This document shows positions 9,590 through 18,064 of a stretch of DNA of 64,000 bases, piece by piece. Below the pieces are notes generated by a model. It did not search any database and had not been told where the DNA came from. It saw only the letters and a list, made by a program, of their open reading frames with translations. How positions within the stretch are numbered: the stretch's first letter is position 1; the number at the start of each line of letters is the position of its first letter. Origin of the DNA: Pollutimonas bauzanensis (GTDB lineage Bacteria > Pseudomonadota > Gammaproteobacteria > Burkholderiales > Burkholderiaceae_B); assembly GCF_900129885.1 (NCBI RefSeq), contig NZ_FQXE01000003.1, positions 186,001-250,000 on the forward strand, in the 5' to 3' direction. The position numbers and the translations under genes were made by a program.

Positions 9590-9605
9590 CGGCATACCGT
9601 TTGCT
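9590..9605 (+). promoter_or_regulatory. Predicted sigma-54 (-24/-12) promoter of the glycan operon
   Basis: The -24 element is GGCAT (GG at 9591-9592) and the -12 element is TTGCT (GC at 9603-9604), with exactly ten bases between GG and GC. This fits the sigma-54 consensus GGCAC-N5-TTGC with one change. Transcription would start near 9616, and the first ATG (9680) has a strong AAGGAGG-like site. The 401-base gap 9279-9679 holds no gene; it also has GCCGGC direct/inverted copies at 9427-9432 and 9444-9449, about 150 bases upstream, where an enhancer could lie. Confidence 0.65.
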
Positions 9606-9679
9606 GTTCTCGATGCCTCGGCCGCTTGTGTAAAAGCGCCAGGCGGCATCAGGAAATTTCTTGCTTTAAGGAGGCTGAA

Positions 9680-10456
9680 ATGAAGAATGATGATCGGCGA
9701 CGCCATGGATCTCCCGCAAATTACGAGCCCGACCGGGACTTCGACGACTCGTTCCAGGACCAGCGTAATCCGCCGGGCGGCCGCGGCAACCAGCCGCGCC
9801 ATTGGCAAGGCCGCGGCACCGCCGGACAGGGCGCAACGGGCGGTCCGCGCGATGCCGGTGGAACGGGCGGCGAGCGTGTCGACTTCGATCGGCGCTCGTA
9901 TGGGCGGGGTAATCAATTCGGCCGCGCCGGCGAGTATGGCCGCGGGCACGAATACAGCCAGGGCCCGCGCCAGGGCTTTTCCGGCGACTATGACCGCAGC
10001 GACGACTACGGCCGCGGCGACGAGCGCATCCGCGACGAAGGCCATAGCGGACGCGCCTACCCGGGGGCGCGGGCCACGGGCCGCGGCGAAGTATTGCGCA
10101 GCCGCAGCGCCGATCCCGGCCAAAGCAGTTATGGCGGCTTTTCGAACGAGGATCCGCGCTTTCAGCGCCAGCAAGGCGCATACGGGCCGAGGCGCATACA
10201 ACCCAAGGGTTATACGCGTTCGGACGAACGGGTGCGCGAGGACATCTGCGAGCAGTTGAGCCATAGCGGCCTGGATGTGTCCGATGTATCGGTGAGCGTC
10301 GCGGAAGGCAAGGTGACGCTCGAGGGCACGGTGAAGGATCGCCGCGTCAAGCACGCCATCGAGGACTACGCCGACGATTGCATAGGCGTCAAGGACGTTG
10401 ATAACCGCATCACTGTGCAACGGGGCGACCCGGACGCGGGCGCCATGGCGCTTTGA
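9680..10456 (+). CDS. RG-rich disordered protein with C-terminal BON domain
   Basis: A 258-residue protein, first in the ten-gene glycan operon. Residues 1-178 are low-complexity and rich in Gly, Arg, Asp and Tyr, with repeated YGRG/GRG motifs. A BON domain occupies about 181-246 (SDERVREDICEQL ... VEGKVTLEGTVKDRR-type pattern, then GVKDVDNRITV). BON domains usually bind phospholipid in periplasmic or outer-membrane proteins such as OsmY, yet no signal peptide or membrane helix is visible here. The ATG at 9680 has an excellent ribosome site (AAGGAGG at 9668-9674). Similar RG-rich BON proteins occur in Burkholderiales; their role is not established. The RG repeats could bind RNA or anionic polymer (inference). 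Confidence 0.82.
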   Translation: MKNDDRRRHGSPANYEPDRDFDDSFQDQRNPPGGRGNQPRHWQGRGTAGQGATGGPRDAGGTGGERVDFDRRSYGRGNQFGRAGEYGRGHEYSQGPRQGFSGDYDRSDDYGRGDERIRDEGHSGRAYPGARATGRGEVLRSRSADPGQSSYGGFSNEDPRFQRQQGAYGPRRIQPKGYTRSDERVREDICEQLSHSGLDVSDVSVSVAEGKVTLEGTVKDRRVKHAIEDYADDCIGVKDVDNRITVQRGDPDAGAMAL

Positions 10457-10478
10457 CATAACAAGAATGGAGAGCATC

Positions 10479-11771
10479 ATGCGAAGAGTTGCCATTGTCA
10501 GTGAACATGCGTCGCCGATCGCCCTGGCGGGTAGCGTCGACAGCGGAGGACAGAACGTCTATGTGGCCCAGGTGGCGCGCCAATTGGCCGCGCAGGGCGA
10601 TAAAGTGGACGTCTTCACAAGGCTCGACAGCCCCCATCTGCCCCTGGAAATGGACTGGGGCGAGGGGGTGCGCATCGTGCACGTGCCCGCCGGGCCGGCG
10701 CGCTATCTGCCTAAAGAAGATTTATTGCCTTACATGGGCGAATTCGGCGCTTTCATGCAGCGCTACTTTGGAACACACAGCGAGTCTTATGAGCTCGTGC
10801 ATGCCAACTTCTTCATGTCGGCCATGGCCGCGCTGCCTGTCGCCAGGCGATTCGGCATTCCCCTGGCCGTGACCTTCCATGCCTTGGGCCGTGTGCGCCG
10901 CCTGCATCAGGCCGAGGCGGACCGATTTCCCGATTGCCGCTTCGACATCGAAGACGAAATCGTCCAGGAAGCCGATTGCATTATCGCCGAGTGCCCGCAG
11001 GACAGGCGCGACCTGATAGACCTGTACGGCGCCGACCCGCGACGCATCCGCATGGTTCCTTGCGGCTTCGACCCGCAGGAAATGTGGCCGATGGAACGCA
11101 GCCCGGCGCGCGCTTCTCTCGGCTGGGACAAGGATGCCTTCTATATTCTGCAACTCGGGCGCATGGTTCCGCGCAAGGGGGTCGATAACGTGATCCGGGG
11201 CATGGCGCGCTTGCGCAAGAAATACGGCGTCGATGCCCGCCTCTGCGTCGTGGGGGGAAACACCGCCCAGCCGCTGGACGCCGCCACACCCGAGCTTGCC
11301 CGGCTGAAGGCGGTCGCCCGGCAGGAAGGCGTGCTGGATTTCGTGGAATTCACCGGGCGCCGCGGCCGCGGCCAGTTGCGGCGCTACTACTGCGCCAGCG
11401 ATGTATTCGTGACGACGCCATGGTACGAGCCGTTCGGCATCACGCCCGTGGAGGCGATGGCCTGTGGACGGCCGGTGGTCGGCTCGGATACGGGCGGCAT
11501 CCGCTATACCGTGGTCGATGGCGAAACCGGCTTCCTCGTCCCGCCCAAGGATCCGGACGCGCTGGCGGCGCGGCTGGCGCGCCTGGCCCGCGATCAGAGA
11601 CTGTCGGCAAACATGGGGCTGGCGGGCGCGCGCCGCGCCGACCGATTGTTCACCTGGGAACGGGTCGCGGCCGAACTCGCCCGCGTATTCGACGGATTGC
11701 GCCAAGGCAATGCCGCGCCGGTATCGGCGCCTGGCTGGGATGCCGACGCCGAGGCCCGCCTCATGGCGTGA
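10479..11771 (+). CDS. GT4-family glycosyltransferase (sucrose synthase/MshA-like)
   Basis: A 430-residue GT-B fold enzyme. The N-terminal domain shows the glycine-rich acceptor loop SGGQNVYVAQVARQL, typical of the sucrose-phosphate synthase/MshA branch. The C-terminal domain carries LGRMVPRKGVDNVIRG and the E-x7-E nucleotide-sugar motif EPFGITPVEAMACG, then GSDTGGIRYTV. It should transfer a hexose from an NDP-sugar with retention; donor and acceptor are unknown. Start ATG at 10479 follows GGAGAG at 10469-10474; the open frame extends upstream into the BON gene but without a site. It lies 22 bases after the BON gene and appears to be part of the same transcript. Confidence 0.88.
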   Translation: MRRVAIVSEHASPIALAGSVDSGGQNVYVAQVARQLAAQGDKVDVFTRLDSPHLPLEMDWGEGVRIVHVPAGPARYLPKEDLLPYMGEFGAFMQRYFGTHSESYELVHANFFMSAMAALPVARRFGIPLAVTFHALGRVRRLHQAEADRFPDCRFDIEDEIVQEADCIIAECPQDRRDLIDLYGADPRRIRMVPCGFDPQEMWPMERSPARASLGWDKDAFYILQLGRMVPRKGVDNVIRGMARLRKKYGVDARLCVVGGNTAQPLDAATPELARLKAVARQEGVLDFVEFTGRRGRGQLRRYYCASDVFVTTPWYEPFGITPVEAMACGRPVVGSDTGGIRYTVVDGETGFLVPPKDPDALAARLARLARDQRLSANMGLAGARRADRLFTWERVAAELARVFDGLRQGNAAPVSAPGWDADAEARLMA

Positions 11772-11821
11772 GCGCTGCGCGCCCGGACGGGCGCGGCTGG
11801 ATTCAATAAAAAGGAATGACA

Positions 11822-12556
11822 ATGGATGCCTATGATTTCCAGACGGTTGCAGGCCGGGTGGTTTTGGTGACGGGGGCAGGCCGCGGGCTGGGCGCCGCGA
11901 TCTGCGAAACGCTGGCGGGCGAAGGGGCGCATATCGTTGCCACGGATGTGGACGAGTCGTCGGCCAAGGCGGTCGCCGAGCGCATCAATGCCGCGTCCGG
12001 CAGGGCCTGCGCCTTTCAGCTGGACGTCGGCGACGAAGAGCAGGTGCGCCGCGTGCTCGACGGCGCGGTCACCTTGCTCGGGCGGCTCGACGCCATCATC
12101 AACAATGCCGGGATAGACGTCACGCTAAGCATACGCGAGCTCGCCAGCTCGGACTGGGACCGCGTGATACGCACCAACCTGACGGGCCCGTTCCTGCTGG
12201 CCAAGCATGGGCTGGACCATCTTGCGCCGGGCGGGCACATCGTCAACATCGCGTCGACCGCCGCCCGGCGCGCGTGGCCCAACGCCAGCGTCTACCACGC
12301 CAGCAAGTGGGGGCTGATGGGCCTGACGCACGCTTTGCACGCCGAGCTGCGCTCGATGGGCGTCAAGGTGTCGGCCATTATCGCGGGCGGCATGCGCACG
12401 CCCTTCCTGCTCGATCGCTTCCCCGATATAGACCAGGATTTGCTGCAAGACCCGCTGAATGTCGCGCGCGCGGTGAAATTCGTCCTGACGCAGCCTCCTG
12501 AAACCGTGATTCCCGAGGTCATGGTGCTGCCCATGAAAGAGACCTCGTGGCCATGA
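11822..12556 (+). CDS. Short-chain dehydrogenase/reductase
   Basis: A 244-residue classical SDR. The NAD(P)-binding TGAGRGLG motif is near the N-terminus, NNAG is present, and the catalytic triad is visible as NIAST and Y158-x3-K162 (YHASK). The aspartate after the second strand (ATDVDES) favours NAD over NADP (family rule). In this cluster it probably oxidises or reduces a sugar or sugar nucleotide, but it is not one of the recognised nucleotide-sugar epimerases. Two ATGs are possible (11816, 11822); 11822 is preferred because AAGGA at 11811-11815 is then six bases away. Its stop overlaps the next start (ATGA). Confidence 0.85.
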   Translation: MDAYDFQTVAGRVVLVTGAGRGLGAAICETLAGEGAHIVATDVDESSAKAVAERINAASGRACAFQLDVGDEEQVRRVLDGAVTLLGRLDAIINNAGIDVTLSIRELASSDWDRVIRTNLTGPFLLAKHGLDHLAPGGHIVNIASTAARRAWPNASVYHASKWGLMGLTHALHAELRSMGVKVSAIIAGGMRTPFLLDRFPDIDQDLLQDPLNVARAVKFVLTQPPETVIPEVMVLPMKETSWP

Positions 12557-13170
12557 CAGCCGCGATTTTCCTGGACAAGGATGGCACCCTGCTGGCGGAT
12601 GTTCCCTATAACGTGGACCCGGGCCGGATGCATTTCGCGCCGGGGGCGCTGGCGGGGCTGGCCTGCCTGGGCAGGTCGGGCTTGCCCTTGATCGTCATCA
12701 GCAACCAGGCCGGAATCGCACTGGGCAAGTTTACGGCGCATGACATGGCGCCAATGGTCAGGCAAATGGAGCGCATGTTCCTGCTGGCCGGGGCGGCGCT
12801 CCGCGGTTTTTACTACTGCCCCCACCATCCGCAGGGCACGGTCCCGGCGTATGCGCGCGAATGCGCTTGCCGCAAGCCGGCGCCGGGGCTATTGCGCCGC
12901 GCCGCCCAGGAACACGCAATAGACCTGGGCGCTTCCTGGTTCATCGGCGACATTCTGGACGACGTCGAGGCGGGCCGGAGGGCCGGCTGCAACACCTTGT
13001 TGATAGACAACGGCAACGAGACCGAATGGCGCATCAATGAGTGGCGCGTACCCGACCGGATCGAACGCAATCTGGGCGATGCCGGCCGCTGGGTGGCCCG
13101 CTGGCTGGCCGTCCGGCGAGTATCCGCTACAGCCGAGGCGGCAAAAGGGAGACAGCATGAATATCCATAG
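12553..13170 (+). CDS. HAD-IIIA phosphatase, GmhB/HisB-N-like
   Basis: A 205-residue haloacid-dehalogenase phosphatase. The nucleophile motif is FLDKDGTLL (D8, D10), motif II is VISNQAG (50-53), and GDILDDVEAGRRAG is the C-terminal metal site. The zinc loop CPHHPQG...CACRKPAPG (C89, H91, C104, C106) is the signature of D-glycero-D-manno-heptose 1,7-bisphosphate 7-phosphatase and the HisB N-domain. In a cluster with two heptosyltransferase-family enzymes, a heptose-bisphosphate phosphatase role is the best guess, though no GmhA, HldE or other heptose-nucleotide genes are in the window. The ATGA overlap with the SDR gene fixes the start. Confidence 0.85.
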   Translation: MTAAIFLDKDGTLLADVPYNVDPGRMHFAPGALAGLACLGRSGLPLIVISNQAGIALGKFTAHDMAPMVRQMERMFLLAGAALRGFYYCPHHPQGTVPAYARECACRKPAPGLLRRAAQEHAIDLGASWFIGDILDDVEAGRRAGCNTLLIDNGNETEWRINEWRVPDRIERNLGDAGRWVARWLAVRRVSATAEAAKGRQHEYP

Positions 13171-14293
13171 CGATTGGTCGGCTGCGCGACGCATACTATG
13201 CGTGCGCCTGGATAATATGGGCGACGTGCTGATGAGCACGCCAGCCATGCGCGCCTTGAAAAACGCGCGCAGCGGCCGGCATATCAGCCTGATGGCGTCG
13301 CAGTCCGGCGCCCGCCTGGCCGCCTATCTGCCGGATGTGGACGACACCATCGTGTACGACGCGGCGTGGGTCAAGAACGGCTCCAGCGGCTGCCGGCAGG
13401 ATTGCGCCGCGATCGACGCGCTGCGGCGCGGCAGCTTCGACGCGGCCGTGATCTTTACCGTATACAGCCAGAGCGCCCTGCCGGCCGCGCTGATGTGCCA
13501 TCTGGCGGGCATTCCCCTGATCCTGGCCCATTCCCGGGAAAATCCCTACCGCTTGTTGAGCCACTGGGTGCGCGATACCGAACCCGGCTCGGGCATACGC
13601 CATGAGGTGCAGCGCCAACTGGATCTGGTGGCCGAGATAGGCGCCCGCTGCAGCGATACCCGCTTGTCGTTCGCGACGCTGGACGCCGATCGGCGAACCC
13701 TGCAGGCCACATTGCGCGCCCACGGTATATCCGAGGCCGGCGGCTGGATTGTGGTGCATTGCGGCGCCAGCGCCGAATCGCGCCGTTACGGGGCGGCCGG
13801 ATTTGCGCAGGTGCTTTCCTTGCTGGATGCCGGCGGGCGGCGCATCCTGCTTACCGGCAGCGCAAGCGAGCGCAAGCTGGTCGATCAAATCATCGGCGGA
13901 TGCGGGGCAAGCGGGCTGGTCAACCTGGCGGGCCGCCTCGAACTCGGCGAGCTGGGCTGCCTGATCGAGGATGCCGCCGTGCTGATTTCGAACAACACGG
14001 GGCCGGTACACATCGCCGCCGCCGTGCAGACACCGGTGGTGGACTTGTATGCGCTGACCAATCCTCAGCATACGCCCTGGCAGGTGGAGCACCGGCTGTT
14101 GTCTTGCGATGTGCCATGCAAATACTGTTATCGCAGCGTCTGCCCCCATGGCCACAATGCCTGCCTCAATGGCATTGCGCCGCAGGCCGTGGCGCAGGCG
14201 GCCTGTGAGCTGCTGGAGGCGGGACATGGCGCGATCCAGGCGCCGGGCGCGAGCCGCGGCGTCAAGAAAGGGGAAGGAATATGCATACTCTAG
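13157..14293 (+). CDS. GT9-family (heptosyltransferase-like) glycosyltransferase
   Basis: A 378-residue GT-B enzyme of the ADP-heptose:LPS heptosyltransferase family. It opens RRILCVRLDNMGDVLMSTPAMRAL, the family's N-terminal signature, and has the C-terminal pattern ILLTGSASERKL ... NLAGRLELGELGCLIEDAAVLISNNTGPVHIAAA, where the GPVHIAAA loop contacts the nucleotide. A cluster of cysteines near the C-terminus (CDVPCKYCYRSVCPHGHNAC) is also seen in other GT9 proteins. The start ATG at 13157 follows AAAGGGAGA and lies inside the 3' end of the phosphatase gene (14-base overlap), so translation is probably coupled. The acceptor is unknown. Confidence 0.87.
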   Translation: MNIHSDWSAARRILCVRLDNMGDVLMSTPAMRALKNARSGRHISLMASQSGARLAAYLPDVDDTIVYDAAWVKNGSSGCRQDCAAIDALRRGSFDAAVIFTVYSQSALPAALMCHLAGIPLILAHSRENPYRLLSHWVRDTEPGSGIRHEVQRQLDLVAEIGARCSDTRLSFATLDADRRTLQATLRAHGISEAGGWIVVHCGASAESRRYGAAGFAQVLSLLDAGGRRILLTGSASERKLVDQIIGGCGASGLVNLAGRLELGELGCLIEDAAVLISNNTGPVHIAAAVQTPVVDLYALTNPQHTPWQVEHRLLSCDVPCKYCYRSVCPHGHNACLNGIAPQAVAQAACELLEAGHGAIQAPGASRGVKKGEGICIL

Positions 14294-16020
14294 GAATCAA
14301 TGCCGCTTTTCATGATTGCGCGGCGGCGCTTATATGCGACGGCAAGGTGGTGGCGGCGGCGGAGGAAGAGCGGTTCACGCGCGTCAAGCACGGCAAGCGG
14401 CCCGTGCCGTTTTCGACCTGGCAACTGCCCTATAACGCCATTGATTATTGCCTGGGCGAGGCCGGCATCCATTTGCGCGACGTGGACCATATCGCCTATT
14501 CGTTTGCGCCGCAGCTGTTGCAGGCCGGCATGGAGGCCGGCTCAAGCATTGCGCTGCCGCTGGAGCCGTCCGCGGCGGGCGCGGCCAAGGACGGCGGCTC
14601 GCCGTGGGACCCGCTGTTTCTGTCGTATATCGTCAATGCGCCGCGCCAGCTCGCCGACGGCGCTCCCCATCATTTGCAGAGCCGCTTTTCGGGCGCCGGG
14701 CTCGAGCGCATCATGCAGCGCTGGCAATTCACCGAGCATCACCTGGCGCACGAGGCCAGCGCTTTTCTGGCCAGCCCTTACGACGAGACCGCCGTGCTGA
14801 CCATGGACGGGCGCGGCGAGCGCGCCTCGACCAGTTATGGCCACTACGCCGGCGGCAAGTACAAGCGCATCAGGCAGATCGATTTGCCGCATTCATTGGG
14901 CCTGCTGTACGAAGACGTGACGCGGTATCTGGGCTTTCTCCATTCCTCCGACGAGTACAAGGTGATGGCCCTCGCGTCATATGGCAAGCCCGCCTATCTG
15001 AAAGAATTCCGCGAAATCCTGAGCAGCGATGGCGCCGGCGGCTATGCCTTGCATCCGTCACGCCTGGAGGAGCGGTTCGGCCCGGCGCGCGGCAGGGGCC
15101 AGGAGTTCGAGGAGCGGCATATGGATATTGCCCGGTCCTTGCAGCAGGTACTGGAAGAAACTGTATTGGAAATGGCGCAATGGCTGCATCGCGGCACGCA
15201 TTCCCCCAATCTTTGCATGGCCGGGGGAGTGGCGCTCAATTGCGTGATGAATGCGCGCCTGGCCAACGACGGGCCGTTTCAGAACGTCTGGGTGCAGCCG
15301 GCCGCCGGCGACGCCGGGACCGCCCTGGGGGCGGCGCTGTGGCTGGACTTCAACAAGCGCGAAAAGGGCGGCCGCAACTGGGCGATGGAACATGCCTTCC
15401 TGGGGCCCGGCTACCACGACCGCGAGATAGAGGCCTTCCTGCAGCGTTCGCATGTGGCGTATCGCCGGCTCAAGAACGTGGCGGAGGCCGCCGCCGACTT
15501 GCTGGCCCAGGAAAAGATACTCGGCTGGTTCCAGGGGCGCATGGAGTTCGGCCCGCGCGCGCTGGGCGCCCGTTCCATCCTGGCCTCGCCGCGCGACGCC
15601 AGGATGCAGGCCCGCCTCAACGAACTCAAGGACCGCGAGGACTTCCGGCCGGTGGCCCCGCTGGTCATCGAGGAACAGGCCCATGAATGGTTCGATTCGG
15701 GCAGGAAAGCCGCCATAGACGCGCCCTTCATGCTGTTTGTCTATGATGTGCTGCCGGACAAGGCGGCCCTCATCCCCGCCGTCTGCCATATCGACGGCAC
15801 GGCGCGGGTGCAGACGGTGCGCAGCAGCCAGCATGGCTTGCTGTATGACCTGCTGCGCGCGTTCGAAGAAAGGACGGGGGTCCCGGTGCTGGTCAATACC
15901 TCTTTCAATACGCGCGGCGAACCGGTGGTCTGCTCGCCGCGCGATGCCCTGGAGTGCTTCTGGACCTCGCCGCTGGATGCGCTGGTGATAGGCAGCTTTC
16001 TCGTGGAGAAGCCCAGATGA
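14281..16020 (+). CDS. O-carbamoyltransferase (NodU/CmcH/TobZ family)
   Basis: A 579-residue two-domain carbamoyltransferase. The N-terminal Kae1-like domain starts HTLGINAAFHDCAAALICDG and has the metal-binding H153-x3-H157 motif (HHLAH) followed by TMDGRGERAS. The C-terminal YrdC-like/carbamoyltransferase region has FQGRMEFGPRALGARSILA, EDFRPVAP and VNTSFNTRGEPVVC. The family makes carbamoyl-adenylate from carbamoyl phosphate and ATP and places the carbamoyl group on a sugar or antibiotic hydroxyl. Inside a glycosyltransferase operon it most likely carbamoylates a glycan residue, as NodU does on Nod factors. ATG at 14281 overlaps the GT9 gene by 13 bases. Confidence 0.92.
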   Translation: MHTLGINAAFHDCAAALICDGKVVAAAEEERFTRVKHGKRPVPFSTWQLPYNAIDYCLGEAGIHLRDVDHIAYSFAPQLLQAGMEAGSSIALPLEPSAAGAAKDGGSPWDPLFLSYIVNAPRQLADGAPHHLQSRFSGAGLERIMQRWQFTEHHLAHEASAFLASPYDETAVLTMDGRGERASTSYGHYAGGKYKRIRQIDLPHSLGLLYEDVTRYLGFLHSSDEYKVMALASYGKPAYLKEFREILSSDGAGGYALHPSRLEERFGPARGRGQEFEERHMDIARSLQQVLEETVLEMAQWLHRGTHSPNLCMAGGVALNCVMNARLANDGPFQNVWVQPAAGDAGTALGAALWLDFNKREKGGRNWAMEHAFLGPGYHDREIEAFLQRSHVAYRRLKNVAEAAADLLAQEKILGWFQGRMEFGPRALGARSILASPRDARMQARLNELKDREDFRPVAPLVIEEQAHEWFDSGRKAAIDAPFMLFVYDVLPDKAALIPAVCHIDGTARVQTVRSSQHGLLYDLLRAFEERTGVPVLVNTSFNTRGEPVVCSPRDALECFWTSPLDALVIGSFLVEKPR

Positions 16021-17000
16021 ATGCCCGCGCGCCCTTGATATCGGTGGTGGTGCCGACCTACGAGCGGCCGGACTTGCTCGAGCGCTGCCTGGCGGCCTTG
16101 TTGCGGCAGACGCTCGCCCCGGACGATTGGGAGATACTGGTGTGCGACGACGGGCCCAGCCCGCAAGCCAGGGCGGTGGCGCAAGCCATGAGCGCGCGGG
16201 CGGGCGGACGCCCGGCCATCCGCTATCTGCCGGTGAGCCGTACGCAGGGCCCGGCCGGCGCGCGCAATGTGGGCTGGCGCGCCGCCGGCGCGCCCGTCAT
16301 TGCCTTTACCGACGACGATACGCTGCCCGAGCCGGGCTGGCTGCAGGAGGGGCTGGAGGCCATGGCTTCGGGCGCCGAGGCCGCCGTGGGAACGATAGTC
16401 ATGCCTTTGCCGCCGCGGCCCAGCGATCTGGATCGCGATGCGGCGCGGCTCGAGCAGGCGGAATTCGCCACGGCGAACTGCTTTGTCCGGCGCGACATCC
16501 TCGAGGCGGTGGGCGGCTTCGACGAACGCTACACATTGGCCTGGCGCGAAGATTCCGATCTGCATTTCGCGCTGATCGAGCGCGGCTGCCGCGTTGCGCC
16601 GGCGCCGGCCGCCACCGTGGTGCATCCCTTGCGCGCGGCCCGTTTCGCGGCCGGCATCGGCATGCAGAAGAAAGTGATGTTCGACGTGCTGCTCTACCGG
16701 AAATTCCCGCGGCTTTATCGGCAGCGCATACGCAGCGGGCCGCCGTGGTTTTATCTGTCGGTGTGCGCCGCCCTGCTGCTGGCGCTCGCCGCGCTTCTGG
16801 GCGGCTGGCAACGGCTCGCCATGGCCGCCTTGCTGCTTTGGGGCCTGCTTAGCCTGTTTTTCTTCCTGCGCCGTCTTCGCCTCAGCGCCTTTACTTTGCG
16901 CAATGTCGCGGAGCTGCTGCTCACATCGGTGCTGATTCCGCCGCTTTCCGTGTTTTGGCGGGCGGTGGGGGCGGCGCGATTCGGCGGGGGACTGCCATGA
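16017..17000 (+). CDS. GT2-family glycosyltransferase with C-terminal membrane helices
   Basis: A 327-residue GT-A enzyme. It begins ISVVVPTYERPDLLERCLAAL and has the metal-binding TDDDT motif and the ANCFVRRDILEAVGGFDERY / WREDSDLHFALIERG block, typical of inverting family-2 transferases. Two hydrophobic segments close to the C-terminus (FYLSVCAALLLALAALLG and LAMAALLLWGLLSLFFFL) suggest membrane anchoring with the catalytic domain in the cytoplasm. The start overlaps the carbamoyltransferase stop as ATGA. The sugar transferred is not predictable. Confidence 0.87.
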   Translation: MNARAPLISVVVPTYERPDLLERCLAALLRQTLAPDDWEILVCDDGPSPQARAVAQAMSARAGGRPAIRYLPVSRTQGPAGARNVGWRAAGAPVIAFTDDDTLPEPGWLQEGLEAMASGAEAAVGTIVMPLPPRPSDLDRDAARLEQAEFATANCFVRRDILEAVGGFDERYTLAWREDSDLHFALIERGCRVAPAPAATVVHPLRAARFAAGIGMQKKVMFDVLLYRKFPRLYRQRIRSGPPWFYLSVCAALLLALAALLGGWQRLAMAALLLWGLLSLFFFLRRLRLSAFTLRNVAELLLTSVLIPPLSVFWRAVGAARFGGGLP

Positions 17001-18064
17001 TGGGAACGGCGCAGATCTGGCGGCCCGCGCCGCGCCGGGTGGCGATATTCCGCGCGCTGAACCTGGGCGACCTGCTGTGTTCCATGCCGGCTTTCCGGGC
17101 CCTGCGCCAGGCCCTGCCGGATGCCCGCATCACCCTGATCGGGCTGGAAAGCGCGGTGCCGGTGGTGGCGCGATTCAAGGCCTATGTGGACGAGCTGGTG
17201 CTGTTTCCCGGCGATCCGGCGTTCCCGGAGCAGGCCCCGCGCGCGGCGGAATTGCCGGATTTCTACCGCGGGCTCAGGGCGCGCCATTTTGACCTGATAC
17301 TGCAGATGCATGGCAGCGGCGCGCGGTCCAACGCCCTGGTGCAAGCCATGGGCGCGCGGCGCTGGGCCGGTTTTGTGCCCGAAACGCGGCAGCAGGAAGC
17401 GGGGCGGCTGATGGCCTGGCCGGATCACTTGCCGGAAGTGCGCAGGTACCTGGCTTTGCTGTCCTATCTGGGTTTGCCCGCGCGGGATGCGGCCCTAGAA
17501 TTTCCTTTGAGCGCCGGCGACGACGACGAGGCCGACAGGGTGGCGGCCGAGACCGGCATAGACCTGGGCCGGACGATTTTCATCCATCCCGGAGCGCGGC
17601 TGGCGTCGCGCCGCTGGCCCCTGGACCGGTTTGCGCGCGTGGCGCTTTATCTTGCGGCGCGCGGCTGGCAGATCGCCGTCACGGGCAGCAGCGCCGAAGC
17701 CGAGCTGGCCGCGAGCCTGGTCAGGCAGGTGCAACTGCCGGTCGTCAATCTGTGCGGAAGGACTTCTTTGGGCGCGCTGGTCAGCCTGCTGCGGCGCGCC
17801 CGCTTGCTGGTATGCAACGACACCGGCATTTCCCATCTCGCCGCCGCCGTCATGCTGCCCAGCGTGGTGATCGCCTCGGGTAGCGATGTATCGCGCTGGG
17901 CCCCTTTGGACACCGCCAGGCATCGCGTGCTTTATGCGCCGATGCCGTGCCGGCCCTGTTCTTACGAGGAATGCCCGATAGGGCATCCTTGCGCGCGGGG
18001 CGTCGGGGTCGCGGAGGTCTTGGCGCAGGTGCAACTGCAACTTCCCACAGGAGCAATGCCTTGA
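16997..18064 (+). CDS. Second GT9-family (heptosyltransferase-like) glycosyltransferase
   Basis: A 355-residue GT-B protein of the heptosyltransferase family. N-terminal RRVAIFRALNLGDLLCSMPAFRALRQ, a central FIHPGARLASRRWPLDRFARVA, and the C-terminal NLCGRTSLGALVSLLRRARLLVCNDTGISHLAAA are the family landmarks. Like its partner at 13157-14293 it ends with a cysteine-rich segment (CRPCSYEECPIGHPC). The two share family but are only moderately similar, so they probably add different residues. ATGATG at the start overlaps the previous stop; the first ATG (16997) is taken. Confidence 0.87.
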   Translation: MMGTAQIWRPAPRRVAIFRALNLGDLLCSMPAFRALRQALPDARITLIGLESAVPVVARFKAYVDELVLFPGDPAFPEQAPRAAELPDFYRGLRARHFDLILQMHGSGARSNALVQAMGARRWAGFVPETRQQEAGRLMAWPDHLPEVRRYLALLSYLGLPARDAALEFPLSAGDDDEADRVAAETGIDLGRTIFIHPGARLASRRWPLDRFARVALYLAARGWQIAVTGSSAEAELAASLVRQVQLPVVNLCGRTSLGALVSLLRRARLLVCNDTGISHLAAAVMLPSVVIASGSDVSRWAPLDTARHRVLYAPMPCRPCSYEECPIGHPCARGVGVAEVLAQVQLQLPTGAMP

